Shown here: positions 9,249 through 14,705 of the stretch, one piece after another
How positions within the stretch are numbered: position 1 is the first letter of the stretch
Layout of the letters: each line of letters opens with the position of its first letter
Assembly (NCBI GenBank): GCA_902806375.1
Contig: CADCWK010000345.1
Location: 1 to 19,849 of the forward strand
Length of the DNA stretch: 19,849 bases
From: an uncultured Thermomicrobiales bacterium
GTDB lineage: Bacteria > Chloroflexota > Chloroflexia > Thermomicrobiales > UBA6265
Direction of reading: 5' to 3'
Translations under genes and position numbers: made by a program
Notes under the pieces: model-generated
The model's database searches: none
What the model was told of the DNA's origin: nothing
What the model saw: only the letters and a program-made list of their open reading frames with translations

Positions 9249-9296
9249 CAATGGGACGGGCCGGTGCGACGATCGTCGCACCGGCCCGTCCCATTG
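9249..9296. terminator. 48-bp perfect palindrome, bidirectional terminator
   Basis: The 48 bases are a perfect inverted repeat. 22-nt arms (9249-9270 and 9275-9296) flank a self-complementary GATC centre. It lies between the stops of two convergent genes (9210 and 9366) and is best read as a bidirectional terminator. There is only a weak T-rich tail (TTGTCGTT) on the plus side. Confidence 0.8.
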
Positions 9297-9365
9297 TCGT
9301 TCCCGTGCCGTCCCGTCGCGAGTCGTCGGACGGTCGGAGAGATTCGGTGTCGACGCGACCGGTGG

Positions 9366-9722
9366 CTAGACCAGGGTCTCGATCAGGAGCAGCGCGGCGA
9401 CCATCGCCACGACGAGGGCGCCGCTGAGGAGCAGGAGACGGCGCAGGTCGGTCCGGATGAATCCGTACTCCTGCTCGCGGGTGAGCGTCACCGCTCGCGC
9501 CGTCGGGCCGCTCTCCCGGCGACGCCTCGTCCGGGACGGCGAGACGGTGCCCGCCATCCGGGGATTCGTCACGACCGGCTGGTCGTCCTGTCTGGGCGCG
9601 GTCAGGGCGCGCTCGGTACTTGCCCGGCGGATCTCCATCGCCTGCTGCTCGGCCCGGTTGAGGCGCCGCCCCTGGCGAGCCGAGCGCGCGTTCGTTGGTC
9701 TGGTGGGGGTCCGCTGTGCCAC
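9366..9722 (-). CDS. Small tail-anchored membrane protein, unknown function
   Basis: The 118-residue protein has a basic, Arg-rich N-terminal region with no clear fold. It is followed by REQEYGFIRTDLRRL and a single hydrophobic helix at about 95-117 (LLLLSGALVVAMVAALLLIE), leaving only about one residue after it. The layout suggests a tail-anchored or single-span protein with the basic part in the cytoplasm. I recognise no family. GTG at 9722 was chosen because GAGG sits 6 nt before it. ATG at 9728 has that GAGG directly abutting it. An in-frame start at 9830 adds low-complexity sequence. The gene is convergent with the TPR gene and divergent from the SWIM gene. Confidence 0.7.
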   Translation of the reverse strand: MAQRTPTRPTNARSARQGRRLNRAEQQAMEIRRASTERALTAPRQDDQPVVTNPRMAGTVSPSRTRRRRESGPTARAVTLTREQEYGFIRTDLRRLLLLSGALVVAMVAALLLIETLV

Positions 9723-9876
9723 GGTCATCCTCGATGTCTGTGCGGCGAAGGCGCCGGTCCCACCGTCCGATCGAGTCGGGGCGAGGGCGGCGCCTGGTGG
9801 CTGCGTTACGGCCGATCGGACGCGGCACACCGCCGGGAGCGGATGTACGCTCGTCGCTGGTCGGTAGGCGAGGCCC

Positions 9877-9882
9877 AGTATA
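9877..9882 (-). promoter_or_regulatory. Candidate -10 for the small membrane protein gene
   Basis: On the minus strand this reads TATACT (preceded by C). No good -35 is seen 16-18 bp upstream. Transcription would begin near 9870, about 150 nt before the GTG start. Confidence 0.3.
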
Positions 9883-9981
9883 GCGGATCGGTCCCTCCGG
9901 CCATCGACCGGGAACCGACCGGGGACCGCCCGGGCGCGTACCGGGGACCCCAGACCGGCGGTGGCGTCGCTCCTGAGGCAC

Positions 9982-9990
9982 TGCTAGACT
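9982..9990 (+). promoter_or_regulatory. Candidate extended -10 promoter upstream of the SWIM-gene leader
   Basis: TGCTAGACT is a TGn extended -10 with TAGACT at 9985-9990. The -35 is poor. Transcription would start near 9997, leading into the terminator at 10097-10134, so the default product would be an RNA of about 135 nt. Confidence 0.35.
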
Positions 9991-9996
9991 CCGGAA

Positions 9997-10134
9997 CCAG
10001 AACCGTCGTCGCCCACGGGGCCAGTCGGGCCGGAATCCGGGGAGCAGAGCGATGCACCAGCGGGATCACGGGATCGGCTCAACGGGCGGCACGGGAACAC
10101 GCTGGACGAATGCCGTCCAGCGTGTGGTGTTTTT
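9997..10134 (+). ncRNA. Candidate short leader RNA or attenuator
   Basis: The segment runs from a predicted transcription start to the T-run of an intrinsic terminator. It contains complementary segments: GTCGCCC (10008-10014) can pair with GGGCGGC (10084-10090). CCAGCG (10057-10062) can pair with CGCTGG (10100-10105) of the terminator's left arm and so block it. I cannot match it to a known riboswitch, SRP RNA or 6S RNA. A free small RNA and an attenuated leader of the SWIM gene are both possible. Confidence 0.3.
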
Positions 10135-10150
10135 CAGTCCTGGTTCCTGA
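10052..10150 (+). CDS. Possible 32-residue leader peptide
   Basis: ATG at 10052 is preceded by GGGGAG about 8 nt upstream and runs 32 codons to TGA 10148-10150. The peptide begins MHQRDHGIGS and has one Trp and a VVFF stretch. There is no run of a single regulatory amino acid. The frame reads straight through the intrinsic terminator hairpin and T-run, so full translation needs readthrough. It may be chance. The good ribosome-binding site is the main argument for it. Confidence 0.25.
   Translation: MHQRDHGIGSTGGTGTRWTNAVQRVVFFSPGS
10097..10134 (+). terminator. Intrinsic terminator upstream of the SWIM gene
   Basis: A perfect 12-bp stem (10097-10108 with 10114-10125, ACACGCTGGACG and complement) and a 5-nt loop AATGC are followed by GGTGTTTTT. 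This is the clearest classical intrinsic terminator in the window. It ends 88 nt before the SWIM gene start, so it acts on transcription entering that gene. Confidence 0.8.
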
Positions 10151-10185
10151 GCGGGGTCCGGGCCGAGAGGTGGCCCGGACCCCGC
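10151..10185 (+). repeat. Second strong hairpin in the SWIM-gene leader
   Basis: GCGGGGTCCGGGCC (10151-10164) pairs perfectly over 14 bp with 10172-10185 around a 7-nt loop GAGAGGT. No T-run follows. It lies between the intrinsic terminator and the SWIM start codon and may be a backup terminator or an mRNA structure. Confidence 0.55.
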
Positions 10186-10221
10186 GCGGACGCCAGCGGC
10201 TCCACGGAAGGACTCCGATCC

Positions 10222-10497
10222 ATGCATTCGAGCCTCGTGAGCAAGATCGAGAAGGCCCACCGGTACGCGACCGAACCGGAGCGCATCGAACTCGGCCAGC
10301 TATCGGCGACCTTCCATGGCAGCCACGATGACTACGTCGTCAGACTGGCCGACGGGATCTGGACCTGTTCCTGCCACACCGCGTCAGCCCAGACGCTCGG
10401 CGGGGTCTGCAGCCATATCATGGCCCTGCAGCACGTCCTTGATCCAATGCTCACCCAGTCCAGCAAGGTCTGGTCAGATCACCACCGTCCCGGGTAA
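10222..10497 (+). CDS. Stand-alone SWIM zinc-finger protein
   Basis: The 91-residue protein carries a SWIM-type zinc-binding motif, CxC-xn-CxH. The ligands are C50 and C52 (WTCSCHTA) and C63 and H65 (GVCSHIMALQ). SWIM domains are small beta-beta-alpha zinc sites that bind DNA or protein, usually inside larger SWI2/SNF2, MuDR or MEKK1-type proteins. Here the motif is nearly the whole protein, with a short helical N-terminus (LVSKIEKAHRYATEPERIEL). ATG 10222 has GGAAGGA at 10206-10212, 9 nt upstream. It lies behind a terminator and a second hairpin, so expression may depend on readthrough. Its partner is unknown. The SWIM call is good, the function open. Confidence 0.8.
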   Translation: MHSSLVSKIEKAHRYATEPERIELGQLSATFHGSHDDYVVRLADGIWTCSCHTASAQTLGGVCSHIMALQHVLDPMLTQSSKVWSDHHRPG

Positions 10498-10561
10498 CCC
10501 AGCGTGGACCGTCGGCGATCCCGGCCCGTCCTCGCGGCTGGATCGACCGGTCGTGCCGGCA

Positions 10562-10849
10562 CTAGTTGTTCCTGACCCACGCTCTCTCGGCCGGGAGGGC
10601 ATCGTGATGTGTCGACCGGTCCCGCTCGACGACGAGCACATGCGGCGTCGTCAGGATGGACCGGCCGGGGAGGCGTTCCCGGCTGTCGAACCCGCGGTGA
10701 TCCAGGTCGCTGGCCCGAGTTCGGACGATCGCCGGGGGCTGCCTGGGTGGGGTCGTGGCCAGTGGCCCGATCTGACCCAGGACGAAGCCGAGCGCGACGC
10801 TGTACATCCGCAGGCGCTGCCCGAGCCGGTCTCGCGGGGATCCGCTCAT
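10562..10849 (-). CDS. Small unknown ORF coupled to darA
   Basis: This 95-codon frame starts with an ATG that overlaps the darA stop as ATGA (10846-10849), the usual mark of translational coupling, and ends at TAG 10562-10564. Third codon positions are mostly G or C, as in neighbouring real genes. The N-terminus is basic and followed by a moderately hydrophobic stretch (about 15-30, MYSVALGFVLGQIGPLA), which could be a weak membrane or export segment. The rest is polar and Arg-rich with no motif I recognise. A chance open frame is possible in such G+C-rich DNA. The 4-nt overlap is the best argument that it is real. Confidence 0.45.
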   Translation of the reverse strand: MSGSPRDRLGQRLRMYSVALGFVLGQIGPLATTPPRQPPAIVRTRASDLDHRGFDSRERLPGRSILTTPHVLVVERDRSTHHDALPAERAWVRNN

Positions 10850-11205
10850 CGCCGCTCGGACGTGGCATGGCTGGGCGCCATGAACCGCTCGAACCGCTCG
10901 ACCGGGAGCACAAAGACGCTGATGCCACCCAGGGCGACGCTGGTCACACCGTTGCTTGCGACGTCGTCCCAGGCGAATTGCGGGTCGGTGGGGGCCGGAA
11001 CAACCCGCTGCGAACCCGCGCTGGCGAGAAGATCGATGCACAGCTCGACCTGGTCGTCTTCCGCCCCGATCATGATGGTGACGTTCCCGGTCCGCAGGAA
11101 CCCGCCGGCCGAAGCGATCCGCGTGACGCTGAACTGGTGGCCGAGCAGGGAACGGAGTACGGCGTCGACATCGTAGTCATGGATGATAGCGAGAACGAGC
11201 TTCAC
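10846..11205 (-). CDS. darA: Cyclic-di-AMP receptor, DarA/PII-like (DUF970)
   Basis: The 119-residue protein matches the PII-like c-di-AMP receptor family of Bacillus DarA (YaaQ). It opens KLVLAIIHDYDVDAVLRSL, followed by the hallmark nucleotide-binding segment VTRIASAGGFLRTGNVTIMI at about 27-46. It continues with GAEDDQVELCIDLLASAG and a C-terminal strand GGISVFVLPVERFERF. Trimeric PII-fold proteins of this kind bind c-di-AMP and are thought to relay it to partner proteins. The target here is unknown and no cyclase is in view. GTG at 11205 was chosen because it starts exactly at the conserved KLVLAI. The frame remains open upstream to 11529, but that part is unlike the family. The ribosome-binding site is weak (GGACAGG). 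A 7-codon frame from an upstream ATG ends on a TGA overlapping this GTG, which might aid initiation. Confidence 0.88.
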   Translation of the reverse strand: MKLVLAIIHDYDVDAVLRSLLGHQFSVTRIASAGGFLRTGNVTIMIGAEDDQVELCIDLLASAGSQRVVPAPTDPQFAWDDVASNGVTSVALGGISVFVLPVERFERFMAPSHATSERR

Positions 11206-11505
11206 ACGGTCGACCTGTCCATTGGAAAACTGGGAAAGAGGAGCCGTGCAGGCCGGTCCTGGGACGGAGTGGACGTCTAGCATAGCGGACGGTGGTGGTC
11301 CGGAGCGAGAAAACGGCTCAGTCCCAACGAACCTCCGGTCGGAGTAGACCACCTGCCTCCCGGTTTCCCTGCGCGACGCCCCGCAACGCGCGCAGTTCTC
11401 CCTGACGACCCGCCCGACAGCCGGTCCCGGCGCAGGTCCCGCAACCTGCTCCGCCGTTCTGACGCTTGGTGGTGGTCCGCTCCGGCGCCGATGGCCCATT
11501 GGGAC

Positions 11506-11528
11506 TGTACGTACAGAGTATACGTACA
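11506..11528. promoter_or_regulatory. Tandem TRTACGTACA boxes, candidate operator
   Basis: TGTACGTACA (11506-11515, a perfect palindrome) and TATACGTACA (11519-11528) are separated by GAG, a 13-bp period. They cover the -10 and the predicted start of the darA promoter, where a bound repressor would block transcription. I do not know the cognate regulator and see no other copy in the window. Confidence 0.5.
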
Positions 11529-11543
11529 TGCTCGTCGTGTCAA
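11517..11543 (-). promoter_or_regulatory. darA promoter
   Basis: On the minus strand a perfect -35 TTGACA (11538-11543) is followed either by TATACT (11517-11522, 15-bp spacer) or by TACTCT (11515-11520, 17-bp spacer). It is one of the best promoter matches in the window. It points at darA, with a start near 11508. Confidence 0.6.
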
Positions 11544-11616
11544 GCCCCTGGGCGCGTAGATAGCCGGACGGGATCTCGTGGGAGCGCCACGACCGTCATC
11601 CGGGTGCGCGAAGGCG

Positions 11617-11622
11617 TAAACT
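11617..11622 (+). promoter_or_regulatory. Weak candidate -10 for the RidA-family gene
   Basis: TAAACT is an acceptable -10, but no -35 is recognisable 16-18 bp upstream. Transcription would start near 11629, about 130 nt before the start codon. Confidence 0.25.
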
Positions 11623-11759
11623 TGTCCGACGGTCGCCACCGGATCGGCAGGAGGCTTGGCCAGCTGGAAGGCTGGTCAAGTCATTGCGGTCGGATCAGGT
11701 GGGCACTCGATGGGCGTTCGCCCGGATGTCCGGGTCAGGATGTGGAGGAATGAGCAGAC

Positions 11760-12221
11760 ATGGGTCGGATCGATGATCGTCTCAGGGAGCTTGGCATTAC
11801 CCTGCCGGAGCCAGTTCGGCCGGTTGCCACCTATACCCGGTTCGTTCACGACCAGGAGACCGGACGTCTGCTGATCTCCGGCACCGGACCGGTGAGCGGG
11901 GGACCGCTCGGCCAGGTGGATTCGGACGTGACCGTTGACGAGGCCATTGCGGCCGCCCGGGAGTGCGGACTGCAGATCCTCGCGACGGTCCGCGATGCCG
12001 TCGGCGACCTGGACCGCGTGGTCCGGGTGGTCAAGGTGCTGGGCATGGTCAACTCCACGGCTACCTTTGGCCAGCAACCGGCGGTGATCAACGGCTGCAC
12101 CGACCTCTTCGTCGAGGTCTTCGGGCCGGAGGTCGGGCTTCCGACCCGGTCTGCAGTCGGGATGGGTGGTCTGCCGGACCGCATCCCGGTCGAGATCGAA
12201 GCGGAGTTCAAGGTCAGATAG
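11760..12221 (+). CDS. RidA (YjgF/YER057c/UK114) family protein
   Basis: The 153-residue protein belongs to the RidA superfamily, in the longer subgroup that opens RLRELGITLPEPVRPVATYT rather than the shorter RidA itself. Visible family features are LLISGTGPVSGGPLGQV, VRVVKVLGMVNSTATFGQQP, VINGCTDLFVEVFGPE, and RSAVGMGGLP with the conserved arginine R130 that holds the substrate carboxylate in active members. RidA deaminates reactive enamine/imine products of PLP enzymes, but many paralogues have other or unknown roles, so the substrate is open. ATG 11760 has GGAGGAA at 11744-11750, 9 nt away. A hairpin at 12268-12309 separates it from greA. Confidence 0.9.
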   Translation: MGRIDDRLRELGITLPEPVRPVATYTRFVHDQETGRLLISGTGPVSGGPLGQVDSDVTVDEAIAAARECGLQILATVRDAVGDLDRVVRVVKVLGMVNSTATFGQQPAVINGCTDLFVEVFGPEVGLPTRSAVGMGGLPDRIPVEIEAEFKVR

Positions 12222-12267
12222 CGGGCCCGAGGGGCGCAGGCAATGTGTCCCGCGTCCTGGACGGCAG

Positions 12268-12309
12268 AGGCGATGAGCGATGGATCGGTCGATCCCGTGC
12301 TCATCGCCT
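12268..12309 (+). terminator. Hairpin between the RidA-family gene and greA
   Basis: AGGCGATGAGC (12268-12278) pairs perfectly with GCTCATCGCCT (12299-12309) over 11 bp. An inner 5-bp stem (12282-12286 with 12291-12295) continues it. It lies 47 nt after the RidA stop and 32 nt before the greA start and likely ends RidA transcription. Alternatively it is a structure in the greA leader. Confidence 0.6.
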
Positions 12310-12341
12310 TCGTATGGATAGCGAGAAGCGGAGACCCATCG

Positions 12342-12818
12342 ATGGAATCACGAAAAGCGACCCAGGTAACCCAGGAAGGCCATGACCGCCTGTCGGCGGA
12401 GCTGCGCGAACTGATCGAAGTCCGGCGGCCCGCCCTCGTCGCCGCCGTCGCGGAGGCGCGGTCCCATGGCGACCTGCGGGAGAACGCTGCCTATGACGCG
12501 GCCCGCCAGGACCAGGCGATGAACGAGCGGCGGATCTCCGAGCTGGAGTCCATGCTCCAGAACGTCATCGTCGTCGACACATCGGCCGAGAACGCCACGG
12601 GGATCATCCGGATCGGGTCGAAGGTGACGGTCGATTTCGGGGACGGTGAGGCGGAGGAATACACGCTCGTCGGCGCCATCGAGGCCAAGCCGTCGGCCAA
12701 CATGATCTCGAACGAGTCGCCGCTGGGGAAGGCGCTGAACGGCAAGCGAGCTGGCGAATCAGCGTGGTTCTTCAGCCCCGGTGGGCGCCAGCAGGTCGAG
12801 ATCAAGGCGGTCCGCTAA
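12342..12818 (+). CDS. greA: Transcription elongation factor GreA
   Basis: GreA enters the secondary channel of backtracked RNA polymerase and stimulates cleavage of the extruded RNA 3' end. The 158-residue product has the exact family length. The N-terminal coiled coil (about 1-75) carries the tip signature SHGDLRENAAYDAARQDQA, whose acidic pair D44/E47 coordinates the catalytic Mg2+ in the polymerase. The C-terminal FKBP-like domain shows IGSKVTVDFGDGEAEEYTLV, SNESPLGKALNGKRAGE and the closing VEIKAV. ATG 12342 is preceded by GCGGAG about 8 nt upstream. An in-frame ATG at 12243 would add 33 unrelated residues and lies upstream of the 12268-12309 hairpin. Confidence 0.97.
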   Translation: MESRKATQVTQEGHDRLSAELRELIEVRRPALVAAVAEARSHGDLRENAAYDAARQDQAMNERRISELESMLQNVIVVDTSAENATGIIRIGSKVTVDFGDGEAEEYTLVGAIEAKPSANMISNESPLGKALNGKRAGESAWFFSPGGRQQVEIKAVR

Positions 12819-12830
12819 CTCCTGGCACAA

Positions 12831-12876
12831 GGCATGACGGAGGCGACCCTACCGGCGGGGTCGCCTTCGTCATGCC
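12831..12876. terminator. Bidirectional terminator hairpin after greA
   Basis: The arms 12831-12849 and 12858-12876 form a 19-bp stem with one G-U pair and an 8-nt loop. It follows the greA stop (12818) by 12 nt and lies beyond the convergent lipid-kinase gene (stop at 13073). No T-run is present. From 12877 to 13072 I see nothing. Confidence 0.75.
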
Positions 12877-13072
12877 CCGTGCTTCGACGGTCCGCGCCGG
12901 CACGGATCGAGGGCGTCGGAACGGACCGGGATTGGCCCGAGGGATCATGGCGTGGCGTCCATTGACGCCCGCCAACCGGTCACGCGCTCAGTCGCCGAAG
13001 GTAGCAGCGACTCGCGGGCGACGGTTACGAACCGGCTCCGTCTGGGCGGCACAGACTCGTCGAGTCTTGACC

Positions 13073-14080
13073 TCAACGGGGAGTGTGGGTTCCCGGCACC
13101 TGGAGCGGGACGATCACCCGCAGCGCGTGGGGGGAGACCGTCACGTCGATGGGGAGATCGCCGACGACGTCCCCGTCGACCTGGTAGGGGAGGGGCTGGT
13201 CACTCTCGATGTGGACTGACGTCACCTGGCGGTAGATGACGTCCGGCGCGTCGCCGAGCCCGCCGAGCATGGCGTGCAGGAGGGTTTCCATCGTGGGCAG
13301 CGGATCGGTCGCGGCCACGATGTACAGGTCGAGGATGCCGTCGTCCACAGCCGGCTTGGTGTCGATCCGGAGGTGGCGGCTGATGATGGAGGCTCCGTTG
13401 GCGAGCAGCACCAGTGGCGAATCGACCTGGAACGACTCGGATTCCGTCGTGACCAGCAGCGAGGCCGGCCGGGCCAGCGAGGCCCGGATCCCGGCCGGGA
13501 AGTACGCTCCCCACCCGAGTCGTCGCTTGAGGCGCGGGTCGGTCATGGAGAAGAGGCGGCTGTCGAAGCCGGCGCCAGCCATGTGCAGCATCGCCCGGTC
13601 ATTGATGAAGGCGAGATCCATCTCCAGGATCCGGTGATCGTGGGCGATCAGGTCGAGCGCTTCGCGGGGCCGGCCAGGGATGCCGAGTTCTTTGGCGATG
13701 ATGTTCGTGGACCCGGCCGCGATGATTCCCAGTGGGGTGTCGGAATGGGCCAGGGCCGTCGCGACCTCGCCGACGGTCCCGTCGCCACCGGCGGCGACGA
13801 TCACGTCCGACCAGCCCATGGCCCTCCGGGCAAGGAGTTCGGCGGTTCCCTGCCCGTCGGTGAACCGGAGCGACACGTCGTGTACGCCCGGCCGCCATTC
13901 GGACAGCGCCAGAGCCAGATCATGGGCACTCATCCGGGTCGCCGGGTTCGCGATGACCGTGATACGCAGCCCGGACCGTGGCTCGGGGCGAGGTACCTCC
14001 CGGCGCCCCGGTGCCGGTGGCGCCGGGACGATATGGATGATCGGTTCGGAGGTCGTCGCCTCCGGCCCGGGAGAGGCCAT
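13073..14080 (-). CDS. Diacylglycerol/sphingosine kinase-family lipid kinase (YegS/DAGK type)
   Basis: The 335-residue protein has the DAGK catalytic fold related to NAD kinase. A Pro-rich N-terminus of about 35 residues leads to RITVIANPATRMSAHDLALA, the nucleotide-binding loop VAAGGDGTVGEVA (GGDGT at 98-102) and GIIAAGSTNIIAKELGIP. The second domain contains HMAGAGFDSRLF, a DDGILDLYIV strand and YQVDGDVVGDLP near the end. Members phosphorylate diacylglycerol, undecaprenol-like or other lipids at the membrane. The substrate here cannot be told. ATG 14080 was chosen because a GGTG Shine-Dalgarno-like stretch is upstream. GTG 14086, two codons earlier, is equally possible. The small ORF upstream stops only 8 nt (or 2 nt) before, so the two genes are probably translated together. 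Confidence 0.9.
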   Translation of the reverse strand: MASPGPEATTSEPIIHIVPAPPAPGRREVPRPEPRSGLRITVIANPATRMSAHDLALALSEWRPGVHDVSLRFTDGQGTAELLARRAMGWSDVIVAAGGDGTVGEVATALAHSDTPLGIIAAGSTNIIAKELGIPGRPREALDLIAHDHRILEMDLAFINDRAMLHMAGAGFDSRLFSMTDPRLKRRLGWGAYFPAGIRASLARPASLLVTTESESFQVDSPLVLLANGASIISRHLRIDTKPAVDDGILDLYIVAATDPLPTMETLLHAMLGGLGDAPDVIYRQVTSVHIESDQPLPYQVDGDVVGDLPIDVTVSPHALRVIVPLQVPGTHTPR

Positions 14081-14088
14081 CTTCACCG

Positions 14089-14202
14089 TCAGGCAGTCTG
14101 CTCATCGGGTCCGAAGACCCGATCGACGACCAGATCGGTCAGCTTGCGGGCAGCCGCAACGAGCAGGATGCCCAGGATGGCGCGGACGACGTTACGGGAC
14201 AT
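14089..14202 (-). CDS. 37-residue probable small membrane-associated protein
   Basis: A small gene below usual length cut-offs. ATG 14202 has GAGGAG 6 nt upstream, one of the best ribosome-binding sites in the window, and the frame ends at TGA 14089-14091. The peptide begins MSRNVVRAILGILLVAAARK and continues LTDLVVDRVFGPDEQTA. Residues of about 5-18 are hydrophobic, flanked by basic residues, so it could be an amphipathic or short membrane-inserted helix. It stops 2-8 nt before the lipid-kinase start, and the spacing suggests translational coupling. A TATGAT -10 lies upstream at 14265-14270. I do not recognise the family. Confidence 0.65.
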   Translation of the reverse strand: MSRNVVRAILGILLVAAARKLTDLVVDRVFGPDEQTA

Positions 14203-14264
14203 GAAGGACTCCTCGGTAGGATGGGCCACACGGATCGATTGCCGGCATCGTCGCGAACAGATGC

Positions 14265-14270
14265 ATCATA
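14265..14270 (-). promoter_or_regulatory. Candidate -10 for the 37-codon ORF and lipid-kinase gene
   Basis: On the minus strand this reads TATGAT, a good -10. The -35 is poor. Transcription would begin near 14258, about 55 nt before ATG 14202. Confidence 0.35.
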
Positions 14271-14287
14271 GCCGGTCGGACCGGCTA
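14269..14287. repeat. 19-bp inverted repeat TAGCCGGTC-G-GACCGGCTA
   Basis: This perfect 9-bp dyad around one base overlaps the HU stop codon (14285) and abuts the TATGAT -10. It could be a small hairpin ending the HU transcript or an operator in the -35/-10 spacer of the next unit. Confidence 0.45.
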
Positions 14288-14590
14288 CCCGATAGGTGGG
14301 GGTTCGTCGGTCATGGTCCGTCCGACCCGTCGCTTGAACGTCGCGCTGCACGTGAACCCTGGCGTCCGGGTCGCGGGGACGACCAGGTCCGCGCCGGTCC
14401 GCGGATCCACCCCGCGCCGGACGCTTCGATCGCGGAGCTCGAACGTCCCGAACCCCGTCAGCACGACCCGTTGGCCCGAGCTGACTTCCGCGGTGATGGT
14501 CCGGAGCGTCTGGTTGATCACCCGGGCGACCGTCTGGTGAGGCAGTTGCGTTTCGGCTGCGACCTGCCGGATCAACTCGTTCTTGTGCAC
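14285..14590 (-). CDS. HU-family DNA-binding protein
   Basis: The 101-residue protein is a bacterial histone-like HU/IHF relative. The helical dimer part HKNELIRQVAAETQLPHQTV and VINQTLRTITAEVSSGQRVV is followed by LTGFGTFELRDRSVRRGVDP. The DNA-binding arm is RTGADLVVPATRTPGFTCSA, ending TFKRRV. HU dimers bend and compact DNA in the nucleoid. The length is slightly above the usual 90 owing to a short C-terminal tail (GRTMTDEPPPIG). The GTG start at 14590 follows GAGGGAG. It lies 115 nt after yggT with no clear promoter of its own, so it may be expressed from the ltaE-coaBC-yggT transcript. Confidence 0.93.
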   Translation of the reverse strand: MHKNELIRQVAAETQLPHQTVARVINQTLRTITAEVSSGQRVVLTGFGTFELRDRSVRRGVDPRTGADLVVPATRTPGFTCSATFKRRVGRTMTDEPPPIG

Positions 14591-14705
14591 GCTGCTCCCT
14601 CACTGACCGGAAGGCCGAATCCGGGCGATCGACCCGGGCGAGCTCACGAGGGTCCGCCTGAGGACGGCGAGGGCGTTGCAAGAACGTGTCCAGCCAGCCT
14701 GACGG

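Larger units (their letters stand above)
9723..10221. other. Intergenic region with leader and terminators upstream of the SWIM gene
   Basis: These 499 nt hold a minus-strand -10 (9877-9882), a plus-strand extended -10 (9982-9990), a 32-codon ORF (10052-10150), an intrinsic terminator (10097-10134) and a second hairpin (10151-10185). The rest (9723-9870) shows nothing clear. Confidence 0.5.
11206..11759. other. Divergent region between darA and the RidA-family gene
   Basis: This 554-nt region contains the darA promoter and its operator-like boxes (11506-11543), giving darA a leader of about 300 nt. A weak -10 TAAACT (11617-11622) faces the RidA gene. The 12-mer GGTGGTGGTCCG occurs twice (11291-11302 and 11468-11479). 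A short hairpin lies at 11658-11677. No independent gene is convincing. Confidence 0.5.

Noticed and set aside
8197..9981. 594-codon open frame on the minus strand
   Set aside because: It runs antisense through the TPR gene and the terminator palindrome and has Arg/Pro-rich sequence without motifs. It is a shadow of the plus-strand gene in G+C-rich DNA.
9991..10150. SRP RNA or T-box-like leader
   Set aside because: GGAGCAG and a GGAA recall the SRP core, and GGGCGGCAC recalls a T-box, but the SRP symmetric loop and a proper GGAA tetraloop stem are missing. The T-box would lack the UGG that pairs with tRNA and is too short for stem I.
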